Source: Platanthera guangdongensis (lineage: Eukaryota; Streptophyta; Magnoliopsida; Asparagales; Orchidaceae). Taken from it: 64,000 nucleotides of DNA. Every line of letters begins with the position of its first letter. Within the stretch, counting starts at the first letter, position 1. The notes under the pieces are model-generated. The model had not been told where the DNA came from. It did no database searches and saw nothing but the letters and a program-made list of their open reading frames with translations. The DNA lies in NCBI GenBank assembly GCA_039583875.1, contig CM077149.1, positions 154,320,416 to 154,384,415 on the forward strand, read 5' to 3'. Positions 21,943 to 32,819 of this stretch are shown in pieces. The position numbers and the translations under genes are program-made.

Positions 21943-23455
21943 TGCTAACAAATCGTGACACTAGATTTACTCCATTATGTATATCAGGACGTGTTGCAGT
22001 AAGATAAACTAGTGTGCCAACCATTTTGCGATATAAGGTAGCATCAATAGTTTGTGATCCATCTCGTTTCATTAATTTGTTGTATGTCACCATGGGAGTT
22101 TTTACTGCTTTAGCTTCCAGCATGTTGAAGCGTTTCAATAGATCCAGACAATATTTTTCTTGACACAAAAACGTATAATGTGGTTGTTGCTCAACTTGTA
22201 AACCTAGGAAATACTTCATTGTCCCTATGTCTGACATGTCAAACCTTTGTTGCATGTTTTCTTTAAACTCTTGTACTATTGCATTATTTGTCCCAGCATA
22301 TATAATATCATCGACATAAATGGCTAGAAATAACTGATGGCCAAAATTGTACCTTTTGCAATATAATGATGGTTCTGATGGGCATTTTTGAAAGTCTCCT
22401 TGTTGCAGATATTTGTCAATTTGATAATTCCAGGCGCGTGAGGCTTGTTTCAAGCCATAAAGAGCCTTTCTTAGTTTGCATACTTTCATTTCTTCACTGG
22501 GTTTTATAAAACCTTGTGTTTGGGATACATACACTTCTTCAGTTATGTCGCCATTTAAAAATGCTGATTTGATATCTAACTGATAGACTGGTAGTTGATA
22601 TTGCAGGGCAAGAGCAAGAAATATACAAACAGTTTTCATTCTGTTAACAGGTGCATAAGTTTCAGTGTAGTCTCTACCTGGCACTTGTGCATAGCCTTTT
22701 GCAACGATACGAGTTTTATACTTTGCTATTTTACCTTCTTCATTATATTTTATTTTGTATATCCATTTTAAACCAATGATTTCTCTATCCATTAGTTTAT
22801 CCACCAAGTCCTAAGTATGATATTGGTCTATCATATTCATTTCTTGTCTCATAGCTTTCATCCAATGTGGCTTTGCTGTTTTTCAAAAGTTTTGAGTTTC
22901 GTTTTGTTGCCATTTTGCATATATAAATCTTTTTTTTTTATTTTCTTTGGGGGAGATGATGTACCAATTGAAACTTTTCGTTGAGAAATGAGATTGGACT
23001 CTTACAAAGGTGAACCACTGGATGGTTGAGGGTGTTGCTCCTCTTCATTTGTGGTAGCTTCATCTTCAACAACCATGGGTACCTTTGAAGCTTCCTGATT
23101 TTGATCCCCCTTAAAGTTCCAATTCCATGCTTTATCTTCATGAAATATAACAATTCTTGAAATGATGACACATTTAGAAATTGGATTGAATAATTTATAA
23201 GCCTTTGATTCTTGACTGTAACTAATCAGAATACACGGAACCAAGTTTATCTCGTTTGAAACTTGGTATATGAGTATACACAACAGAACCAAAAACTCTT
23301 AAATGAGCTACAAAGGGTTTTCTTTTATACCACATTTCAAATGGGGTGCTATTCCTCAAAGCCTTTGTTAGAGCTCTGTTTAATATATATACTGCACAAT
23401 TTACTGCTTCTGCACAGAATTCCTTTGGTAGTTGTTTTGTTGTCATCATAGTACG
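21943..23455 (-). pseudogene. Copia C, 3' part: integrase C-terminus and RT
   Basis: From 23455 leftward on the minus strand: integrase C-terminal region (EFCAEAVNCAVYILNR, HLRVFGSVVYTH), a frame change near 23240, a linker, then a long RT frame (22807-21943). RT carries GLKWIYKIKYNEEGK, TYAPVNRMKTV, KALYGLKQASRAWN and an intact active site AIYVDDIIYAG, followed by MSDIGTMKYFLGLQV. It stops abruptly after VSRFVS, with no RNase H or LTR. The right edge is cut by the TR-GAG element exactly at its duplication GTACG, and the upstream part resumes at 32079. Confidence 0.88.
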
Positions 23456-24857
23456 TGTTAACCAAAAAATCGGCGATCCTTCCCAAGGTGGCCAGCTGGC
23501 TCATCGTGACCCTTAGATTCTCCCTTTTGATCGCGATGGGTCCCAGCGTAGGCGGACAGTTTTTCCTATCCGCCTAGGTCTCCTAGCAACCGCGTGCCCT
23601 GCGGGATGGCGGGCTATTCCCATGGCTCACCCTCGCGGGACATGCGGTTAGGTCCACTAATCGTGCAGTGCTTTTCCTTGCAGGAGTCCGCCAACAGCAT
23701 TGCCAGGAGCGGCCTCCTATTTCGCCCAAGGGGCGGTGGTCTTCAGCCGCCGTCCGCCGAGGCCGCCCACCAGGGGCGGCCTCCCTGCTGCCCGAGGGGC
23801 GGCGGCCTCCTGCCGCCGTCCGCCGAGGCCGCCCACCCCGGGCGGCCTCTGCCCGCCAGCCGGGCGGACTCCCCCTGGAGTCCGCCCAGGCCGCCCGCTA
23901 GGGGGCGGCCCCGGCACCCCAGCCGGGCGGACTCCCCCCGGAGTCCGCCCAGGCCGCCCGCAAGGGGGCGGCCAGGCCCGCCGGGCGGACTCCCCCTGGA
24001 GTCCGCCCAGGCCGCCCGCTAGGGGGCGTCCCCGGCACCCTGCCAGGCGGACTCCCCCTGGAGTCCGCCCAGGCCGCCCGCTAGGGGGCGGCCCCGGCAC
24101 CCAGCCGGGCGGACTCCGCCCGGAGTCCCCGCCCAGGCCGCCCTCAAGGGGGCGGCCAGGCCCGCCGGGCGGACTCCCCCTGGAGTCCGCCCAGGCCGCC
24201 CGCTAGGGGGCGGCCCCGGCACCCTGTCGGGCGGACTCCCCCCGGAGTCCGCCCAGGCCGCCCGCAAGGGGGCGGCCAGGCCCGCCGGGCTGACTCCCCC
24301 TGGAGTCCGCCCAGGCCGCCCGCTAGGGGGCGGCCCCGGCACCCTGCCGGGCGGACTCCCCCTGGAGTCCGCCCAGGCCGCCCGCTAGGGGGAGGCCCCG
24401 GCGTCCAGCCGGGCGGACTCCCCCCGGAGTCCGCCCAGGCCGCCCGCAAGGGGGCGGCCAGGCCCGCCGGGCGGACTCCTCCTGGAGTCCGCCCAGGCCG
24501 CCCGCTAGGGGGCGGCCCCGGCGTCCAGCCAGGCGGACTCCCCCCGGAGTCCGCCCAGGCCGCCCGCTAGGGGGCGTCCCCGGCGCCCTGCCGGGCAGAC
24601 TCCACCCGGAGTCCGCCCAGGCCGCCCGCTAGGGGCGGCCCCGGCGCCCTGCCGGGCGGACTCCCCCCTGGAGTCCGCCCAGGCCGCCCGCTAGGGCGCG
24701 GCCTCCGGCCTGCCGGGCGGACTCCTCCCGGAGTCCACCCAGGTCCCCCGCCATGGGTGGCCTCCACTTCTCTCCAGGAGCCTCCTTCCGCTTGCTTCAT
24801 CAGTCACAGTGGCGGACGCAAAATCTCAGTCCGCGGAGTCCGCGCAGGTCGTCATGC

Positions 24858-24907
24858 TGACGTCACTGGGCCCCGCTTCTAGAAGAACTCCCCTGGGCCT
24901 ATAAATA
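24858..24907 (+). promoter_or_regulatory. LTR promoter: TGACGTCA plus TATAAATA
   Basis: The perfect palindrome TGACGTCA (24858-24865) stands 34 bp before TATAAATA (24900-24907). The pair is kept in the 3' LTR (31248 and 31290) and, with one change, in copy 1. TGACG palindromes are binding sites of plant TGA/bZIP activators linked to stress and hormone responses; that this LTR responds to them is inference. Confidence 0.7.
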
Positions 24908-25260
24908 GCCCAAGGTGCCTCTCATTCTGGACAGTTCCTGGATCCTGGTGGTGGAGACAAGTCTTGACAGCTGCCCCTGCGGACTCCGTTTTCCAGTCCG
25001 TCATCACCTCTACAGCAAGCTCAGCGGACTCAGTTTCCTGTCCGCGCAGTCCTCCACAGCTCTTCAGCAGCTTGCCAGCAGACTCTGCAGACTCAGTTTC
25101 TCAGTCCTCCAGCAGCTGGCAGACTCTTTTACTTAGTCTCTGGCAGCTTCTCTCCTCTGCTTTCTGGCATTTTCTTCTCTCTTAGCCACCAGCTTCTCCT
25201 TGTACCCCTTATTTGATTTGTTGCAAAGGTGTACTTATAAGCTTGTAACCTCTAGCTTTT

Positions 25261-25266
25261 AATAAA
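25261..25266 (+). terminator. Polyadenylation signal in 5' LTR
   Basis: AATAAA about 350 bp downstream of TATA, conserved in all three LTRs of the family. It is the likely 3' end signal of the element RNA when used in the 3' LTR. Confidence 0.5.
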
Positions 25267-25735
25267 AGGAAAGCCCGTCGCAGGAGTGGCATTTAGGCCG
25301 CGGCGGACGAAGTGTGTTGTTGCCGCTGCTAGCGGCCCCCTTCTTCTTCTCTCTGCTCAGCAAGCCTTGCTCCTCTGCTCAGCAAGCTTCTTCTCTGCTC
25401 AGCTCAGCTCTTCTCGGCAACCAACCTGCAAGCACAACCGTCACATTAGCCGTCTGCTCGACAGCTCCTGATCAACCTCCTTCTCTTCTCTTGATCAACC
25501 CGCTCTGTTGATCAAGCTTCTCTCCTCTATCCCCGCAACCCTCTTTGACAAGCCGTTTGCTCCACTCTCGAGCACTCAGAGGCTTCCTTCCTTTCCTTCC
25601 TTTCCTCCTCTCCTAGCTTGTGAGACCGAACACCCCCTCCGTGTTAGCTGGCTGGTGCCCCGCGACGTTTCCGCGCATCAACAGTTAACACGCGACCTTC
25701 AGATCCGGTCAGACGGTGAACAGCGACAGTTAGCC

Positions 25736-27382
25736 ATGTCAGATCAATCAGCCGAGAACTTTGCTCCAAGTCCCAGTGAAGATCCTCTCTGGGAAGCTTT
25801 TGAGCAGTCGCGCCGTGAGAATGCTCAACAGTTCCAAGCAATCAACCAAGTCCTTGCTGCAATCTCGCAGCGGTTAGACTCTCATCCAACAACTGCTCCA
25901 GCTGCTCCAGCTGCTCCAATCAATCTAACGCCAACATCGGAGCATAAGCAAGCTTATTCTCAAGCTTGCCCGCCGTTCTATCCGCCTTACACCCCAACCT
26001 TCCCGCAAGGTCCCGCTGCTCCTTTGCGAACTCAAGATGAAGAGTTTGCCGCTCGCCAAAACTTCTTCCGGCAAGCAGCCCGGGGAAGTCCTGCTAGATT
26101 TCTTAACTTTCAAGGAAGTCATCCTTGCCCCCCAGCTCCTGCCTCTGCTCCTCCCCCAGCAACTTTTCCTTTCTACCCCCCTGCTTCTTTTGCAGCTGCA
26201 GCCTATGCTCCCTTTAATTCCTATGCTGTGGGAGAGCAGGAAGAGCCATCGCCCTTTATTGAGAGCGTTCGCCTCGAACCTACTCCAGCAAACTTTAGAG
26301 AGCCTCGACTACCAATCTATACTGGAGAGACTGATCCGGTCAAGCATCTTCATGCGTTTGAATCAGCCGTTGCTCTCAAGACTCTGTCAGATGCAACAAA
26401 GTGCAAGCTCCTTGTGACAACCTTTGATGGGCAAGTGAGGGACTGGTTCTATGGCCTCCGTCCTCACTCCATCACTTCCTTCCTCGATCTTCGTAGAGAG
26501 TTCCTTCTCAGATTCTCTACCTCCTCCAAGAGAAAGGGCGGTCCTGAAGCCCTCTTTGAGATCAGACAGCGCAGTGATGAAACTTGGTCTCAATTTGTTG
26601 ATCGATTCCAGAGAGAGATTCTGGACATCGAAATCGTTGATCAAGAAATGTACCGAGTGGCTCTTATCCACGGTCTTCGTGAAGGGCCTCTCAAATTTGA
26701 AGCCAATGTCCGTGCTCCAAGGACATACCAAGAGCTGATCGCTTTAGCCAACTCATACATCCGAAGCGAGAAGAGCAATCCAGGCTTCGTCTCCAAGCTC
26801 GTATCAGAGAAAGATCCGTTTCGCAAGCAGCCTCCAAGGTCTCCTTGCAATCGTTTCCCAACCTATTCAAGGAAGGAGAGAAGGCTTCATCGCTAGCGTT
26901 ACTCCTTCCCGAGCCGTGATGCTCAAGATCCATTGCTACCGCTAGCTCCTTCTCAAACAGCAACTGTTCAACAAGAGCAAGACGATGACTTGCATGAGTC
27001 TGATCTCGACGACGTCGTGCAAGAAGTAGTCCAGATCATGAAAGATAGGGCAAGCTACAAGAAGCCCTATCGGCCGACCGATCAGAGGTCTAGAAACTCA
27101 GAGCCTTATTGTGAATTCCACAAAGAGTCAGGCCATCGAACAGAAGACTGCCGAGCATTCCGCCAGCTTGTGCAAAGGATGCTCCGACAAGGCAAGATGC
27201 ATGACTTGCTTCCTAAAGAAGATCGCCCTGATCCATCAACTTCAAAGGGCAAAGAAATTTCAGATGTTCCTTGCTCCTCAAGAGGAGTGAACCACGTCGA
27301 AGAGCCTCCTCTCCTCGTTGTTCACCCAACCGTCGAATGCTTTGATGCCGATGACGAGGGCATACTGGGAAGGCTATTCTAA
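25736..27382 (+). pseudogene. gag: Gag, gypsy TR-GAG copy 2 (one in-frame stop)
   Basis: ATG 25736 is 53 bp after the 5' LTR and opens a 549-codon frame to TAA 27380-27382, broken only by TAG at 26894-26896 (codon 387). An N-terminal coiled-coil-like segment (LWEAFEQSRRENAQQFQAIN) precedes a Pro/Ala-rich stretch. The gypsy gag domain covers about residues 180-350 (PLPIYTGETDPVKHL, VRDWFYGLRP, SITSFLDLRREFLLRF, SQFVDRFQREIL), and the knuckle-like CEFHKESGHRTEDC lies after the stop. The protein would form the virus-like particle and bind RNA. The frame also extends upstream into the LTR, but ATG 25736 fits because the LTR part is not translated in genomic RNA starting at R. The stop is probably a recent mutation. 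Confidence 0.88.
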
Positions 27383-29453
27383 ACTAGTAAGGACTTCACA
27401 GTCCTCCAAAGCGATGGACTTCACAGTCCTCCAGAACTCCTTGCAACCTACAGGGGTTATCTCAACCCTTACTCTCTTTCAAACATTTTCATTACAACAC
27501 TTCTCAGTGTTCTTTTCCTGCTTTTCTGCAAAGCTTTTATTCAGGGATCCCGTACTGACACAATTCCCTTTTTGCTGCCCCTTCCTCTTTCTCTCTCTCT
27601 GGGATAAGTACGCCAATGAGATTTCGCCGAGTCTGAAACGTTCCCTCCGTAGTTTGTTCTTGCACTACCGCTTCGACCACATATGGCGGGAGTATACCCA
27701 TGTGTGTAGTGGGAGCAGTTCATCTACGACTATGGGCTTCAGGCTTAGGATCCTAGCCGGCATCTAACACAGAGTGTGTGCTAGGGGAGCCCCATGTGTT
27801 AGCTCTGCTGTGCATCTTATAGGAAACACTACGGTTAGGATGATCTTCGCTGGACAAGCAATGACGATCAAGCATAGCCTTGTCTCTTTGATCATCCTTC
27901 AACTGTGGTGGCCGAAGCACTCTCCGGTACCCTCGATCCATGCCTCTCGGGTTCTCACAACTCCACTGATCAATACACAGACAATATAGGCCTCTTGGCG
28001 CAACCTGTCTCGTTGATCAGTGATGCTTGTGCCCAAGGCAAGAGAGCAGAGTTTCTAGCGATCCTTCTCAGGATCTTCCTTGTTTCTAGCGATCCTTCTC
28101 AGGATCTTCCTTGCTTCTAGCGGTCCTTCTCAGGACCTTCCCTTGCTTTTCTCTTCTGTGCCCTCCTTGAGGATGCGCGGCCAGCCCGCTTTGAGCAGGA
28201 CCATACTCGGAATGATTTTCTCAGGCTAGTGATGCATAAGGCCCACGGGGAACACCTGTGGCAGCATTCAACCCTCTGTAGTCATTACGAACATGGACCT
28301 CTTTTTCCTTTCCCCCCTCCTTGAGGATGCGCGGCCAGCCCGCTTTGAGTAGGACTATACTCGGGATGATTTTTCGGGCAAGTGATGCATAAGGCCCACG
28401 GGGAACACCTGTGACAGCATTTAACCCACTTTAATCATTCCGGGTGTAGACCTCCTTTTCTCTCTTGCCTTCTCTCACAGGTGAACAGGTTATTCCGACC
28501 TATCAAAAGGATTTTCAGCAATCACTTTGCTCATGCTCATCCTATATGAATTGCTTATTCAAAGCTCTATCGGATGATGACTCGCACTCTGCCTATATAA
28601 GCTCTATTGCTCTCATCTCCTATACATTGTTTGCTCAAGCGCTATCAGCTATGCTATTGCGATCCAGTCATATCTGTCAGCAGTCAACACTCAGTTTATT
28701 GATCTGGGTTTCATAATAGTATTCATCATGCATTCTTCTTGCTAATTGGTCATATCGGCCTTATCTTGTCGACAGTCAACAGTTAACACTTGCAAGCCTT
28801 CTCTTCACAGGTACTTGCAAGTTATCTTCATATCTTATTTGCTTCTGACTCCTCTTCTTGCAGAGATTGGCAAACACCTGCAAGCCTCATCCAGGTATTT
28901 GCAGTCTAAATCGTTATTTTGTATCTGCCGCTCACTCTTTTCTTTCTACAGTGAATAGCAGACACCTGCAAGCCTCATCCAGGTACTTGCAGCTTATTTT
29001 ATATACAATACCTGCTCCTAACTCTCTTCTTGCAGAGATCAGCAAACCCTTGCAAGTTTCTTCATAGGTACTTGCAAGTTACTCTCATATATTGTGCATA
29101 CTCTTAACTCTTCCTTTGCAGAAACCAGCAAAGACTTGCAGGTCCCCTTCCAGGTACTTGCGAGTTGTTATGCCCTTCTGTTTTCCTCACTTTTGTTTTG
29201 CAGAACGGTTACAGAAGACACGCCTTCTTCGTTTTGCAAAAACAAATTCAGGTACACACTCGATGTGCCACCCCTACATGCTTACCCTAACTTTCCTTTT
29301 GCAGGAAAATAGGCAGGAAGCACCAAGCTTCTAAGGAGAGTCTTCAGGTTCTGTCTCTCCTTGCTCCTCCTTTCCGTTGGGGTGGATCACGATTTTCGTG
29401 GGTCTCCAACTTTTTCGAAGTTCTTTTCGGAACTTGAAAAAGTGCGGGGATTA
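27383..29453 (+). other. Non-coding internal region replacing pol, TR-GAG copy 2
   Basis: Colinear with 267-2780 of copy 1. It holds the GATCCTTCTCAGGATC units (28054-28140), two diverged copies of the 127-bp repeat (28190-28450) and the CTTGCAAG/CAGGTACTTGCA block (28786-29310). It ends in a purine-rich tract AAAAAGTGCGGGGA. Two copies share it, so the lack of pol is a property of the family, not an accident of one copy. Confidence 0.8.
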
Positions 29454-32073
29454 TGTTAACCCAAAAATCGGCGATCCTTCCCAAGGTGGCCAGCTGGCTC
29501 ATCGTGACCCTTAGATTCTCCCTTTTGATCGCGATGGGTCCCAGCGTAGGCGGACAGTTTCCCCTATCCGCATAGGTCTCCTAGCAACTGCGTGCCCTGC
29601 GGGACGGCAGGCTATTCCCATGGCTCACCCTCGCGGGACATGCGGTTAGGTCCGCTAATCATGCAGTACTTTTCCTTGCAGGAGTCCGCCAACAGCATTC
29701 CCAGGAGCGGCCTCCTATTTCGCCCAAGGGGCGGTGGTCTTCAGCCGCCGTCCGGCGAGGCCGCCCACCAGGGGCGGCGGCCTCCTGCCGCCGTCCGCCG
29801 AGGCCGCCCACCCGGGGCGGCCTCTGCCCGCCAGCCGGGCGGACTCCCCCCGGAGTCCGCCCAGGCCGCCCGCAAGGGGGCGGCCAGGCCTGCCGGGCGG
29901 ACTCCCCCTGGAGTCCGCCCAGGCCGCCCGCTAGGGGGCGGCCCCGGCACCCAGCCGGGCGGACTCCCCCCGGAGTCCGCCCAGGCCGCCCGCAAGGGGG
30001 CGGCCAGGCCCGCCGGGCGGACTCCCCCTGGAGTCCGCCCAGGCCGCCCGCTAGGGGGTGGCCCCGGCAGTCAGCCGGGCGGACTCCCCCGGAGTCCGCC
30101 CAGGCCGCCCGCAAGGGGGCGGCCAGGCCCGCCGGGCGGACTCCCCCTGGAGTCCGCCCAGGCCGCCCGCGAGGGGGCGGCCCCGGCACCCAGCCGGGCG
30201 GACTCCCCCCGGAGTCCGCCCAGGCCGCCCGCAAGGGGGCGGCCAGGCCCGCCGGGCGGACTCCCCCTGGAGTCCGCCCAGGCCGCCCGCTAGGGGGCGG
30301 CCCCGGCACCCAGCCGGGCGGACTCCCCCCGGAGTCCGCCCAGGCCGCCCGCAAGGGGGCGGCCAGGCCCGCCGGGCGGACTCCCCCTGGAGTCCGCCCA
30401 GGCCGCCCGCTAGGGGGCGGCCCCGGCACCCTGCCAGGCGGACTCCCCCTGGAGTCCGCCCAGGCCGCCCGCTAGGGGGCGGCCCCGGCACCCAGCCGGG
30501 CGGACTCCCCCCGGAGTCCGCCCAGGCCGCCCGCAAGGGGGCGGCCAGGCCCGCCGGGCGGACTCCCCCCGGAGTCCGCCCAGGCCGCCCGCTAGGGGGC
30601 GGCCCCGGCACCCTGCCGGGCGGACTCCCCCCGGAGTCCGCCCAGGCCGCCCGCAATGGGGCGGCCAGGCCCGCCGGGCGGACTCCCCCTGGAGTCCGCC
30701 CAGGCCGCCCGCTAGGGGGCGGCCCCTTCACCCTGCCGGGCGGACTCCCCCTGGAGTCCGCCCAGGCCGCCCGCTAGGGGGCGGCCCCGGCGTCCAGCCG
30801 GGCGGACTCCACCCGGAGTCCGCCCAGGCCGCCCGCAAGGGGGCGGCCAGGCCCGCCGGGCAGACTCCTCCTGGAGTCCGCCCAGGCCGCCCGCTAGGGG
30901 GCGGCCCCGGCGTCCAGCCAGGCGGACTCCCCCCGGAGTCCGCCCAGGCCGCCCGCTAGGGGGCGGCCCCGGCGCCCTGCCGGGCGGACTCCACCCGGAG
31001 TCCGCCCAGGCCGCCCGCTAGGGGGCGGCCCCGGCGCCCTGCCGGGCGGACTCCCCCCTGGAGTCCGCCCAGGCCGCCCGCTAGGGGGCGGCCTCCGGCC
31101 TGCCGGGCGGACTCCTCCCGGAGTCCGCCCAGGTCGCCCGCCAGGGGTGGCCTCCACTTCTCTCCAGGAGCCTCCTTCCGCTTGCTTCATCAGTCACAGT
31201 GGCGGACGCAAAATCTCAGTCCGCGGAGTCCGCGCAGGTTGTCATCCTGACGTCACTGGGCCCCGCTTCTAAAAGAACTCCCTTGGGCCTATAAATAGCC
31301 CAAGGTGCCTCTCATTCTGGACAGTTCCTGGATCCTGGTGGTGGAGACAAGTCTTGCCAGCTGCCCCTGCGGACTCCGTTTTCCAGTCCGTCATCACCTC
31401 TCCAGCAAGCTCAGCGGACTCAGTTTTCTGTCCGCGCAGTCCTCCACAGCTCTTCAGCAGCTTGCCAGCAGACTCTGCAGACTCAGTTTCTCAGTCCTCC
31501 AGCAGCTGGCAGACTCTTTTACTTAGTCTCTGGCAGCTTCTCTCCTCTGCTTTCTGGCATTTTCTTCTCTCTTAGCCGCCAGCTTCTCCTTGTACCCCTT
31601 ATTTGATTTGTTGCAAAGGTGTACTTGTAAGCTTGTAACCTCTAGCTTTTAATAAAAGGAAAGCCCGTCGCAGGAGTGGCATTTAGGCCGCGGCGGGCGA
31701 AGTGTGTTGTTGCCGCTGCTAGCGGCCCCCTTCTTCTTCTCTCTGCTCAGCAAGCCTTGCTCCTCTGCTCAGCAAGCTTCTTCTCTGCTCAGCTCAGCTC
31801 TTCTCGGCAACCAACCTGCAAGCACAACCGTCACATTAGCCGTCTGCTCGACAGCTCCTGATCAACCTCCTTCTCTTCTCTTGATCAACCCGCTCTGTTG
31901 ATCAAGCTTCTCTCCTCTATCCCCGCAACCCTCTTTGACAAGCCGTTTGCTCCACTCTCGAGCACTCAGAGGCTTCCTTCCTTTCCTTCCTTTCCTCCTC
32001 TCCTAGCTTGTGAGACCGAACACCCCCTCCGTGTTAGCTGGCTGGTGCCCCGCGATGTTTCCGCGCATCAACA
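29454..32073 (+). repeat. 3' LTR of TR-GAG copy 2 (2620 bp)
   Basis: It starts TGTTAACCC after the purine tract and ends GCATCAACA before GTACG. It holds about 22 array units (29830-31150) against about 15 in the 5' LTR. From 30181 to about 30540 the array is a dimer of two unit types with an exact 120-bp period, a higher-order repeat. TGACGTCA is at 31248-31255, TATAAATA at 31290-31297 and AATAAA at 31651-31656. Confidence 0.94.
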
Positions 32074-32078
32074 GTACG

Positions 32079-32765
32079 TGTCATTTCAAGTATTGTCCTA
32101 TTCCTTCTTTCAACAACACCATTTTGTTGTGGTGTCATTGGATTAGTAAGCTGTCTGTGGATGCCATGAATTTGACAGAATGTGATGAATTCATTATTTA
32201 GAAATTCACCGCCTCTATCACTTCGTATTGTTTTTATTTGGAACTTTGTTTGCTTTTCCACCAAAGCTTTAAACATTTGAAAATACTTATATACTTCTTA
32301 TTTTTGCTTCATGAAGTATATCCATTGCATTCGTGAGTAATCGTCTACTATAAGTAGAAAATAACTATTACCTGATATTGATGGAGTTCTTGTCGGGCCC
32401 CATACATCCATATGAATAAGTTGTAATGGTTTAGAGGCTTTCCATGTTGAATATTGAGGAATTACTTGTTGGCTTTGCTTACCTTATGCAAAATCTTCAC
32501 ATAATTCAGCACTACAAGATATTGTTGGTAATCCTCTCACAAGTGAATATTTCCCTAACTTGTGTAGATCGGCCATATTCAGATGACCATATCTTTTATG
32601 CCAAATACTTGATAGGTTGTGCTCCTCTTTAGATATATAAGACATATGATGTCTCATAACATAAGGAAAAATCTTATTTTGCGCCATGTTAATTGTCGTC
32701 ATAACATGTTGGGAAGCGACATCAATAATCTAACACTGATTATTTTTAAATACTACTTCATTCCC
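32079..32765 (-). pseudogene. Copia C, 5' part: GAG-pre-integrase and integrase core
   Basis: Minus-strand reading from 32702: a pre-integrase domain (IWHKRYGHLNMADLHKL with C-x-x-x-x-C following), a decayed stretch, then the integrase core (IRSDRGGEF at about 32235, PQQNGVVERRNRTILEMTRT at about 32090). The last residues run directly into the piece at 23455 once the TR-GAG element and one GTACG are ignored, so both are one element. Gag and protease are missing, because at about 32765 the sequence changes to a duplicated stretch and then a minisatellite. Confidence 0.88.
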
Positions 32766-32819
32766 AGTTTGAATTATGATGTCTCATAACACTGATTATT
32801 TTTTAATTGTCATCATAAC

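Larger units (their letters stand above)
23456..25683 (+). repeat. 5' LTR of TR-GAG copy 2 (2228 bp)
   Basis: The borders are fixed by the GTACG duplication and by comparison with the 3' LTR. The GC-rich hairpin array runs from about 23840 to 24770, then come the promoter (24858-24907), the poly-A signal (25261) and the CT-rich tail. It is about 390 bp shorter than the 3' LTR, nearly all of it through fewer array units. Confidence 0.94.
23456..32073 (+). mobile_element. Complete gag-only gypsy (TR-GAG) element, copy 2
   Basis: LTRs at 23456-25683 and 29454-32073 begin TGTTAACC and end GCATCAACA, flanked by the 5-bp duplication GTACG (23451-23455 and 32074-32078). Between them lie gag (25736-27382), non-coding repeats and a purine tract (29439-29450). 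No pol domain is present in any frame. Outside the GC-rich array the two LTRs are almost identical, so the insertion looks recent. It must borrow protease, RT and integrase from another gypsy. It is nested inside copia C. Confidence 0.95.

Noticed and set aside
25508..25735. Gag starting at 25508 inside the LTR
   Set aside because: The frame is open there, but the first 76 codons lie inside the LTR and include sequence shared with the 3' LTR; ATG 25736, 53 bp after the LTR, is the sensible start.
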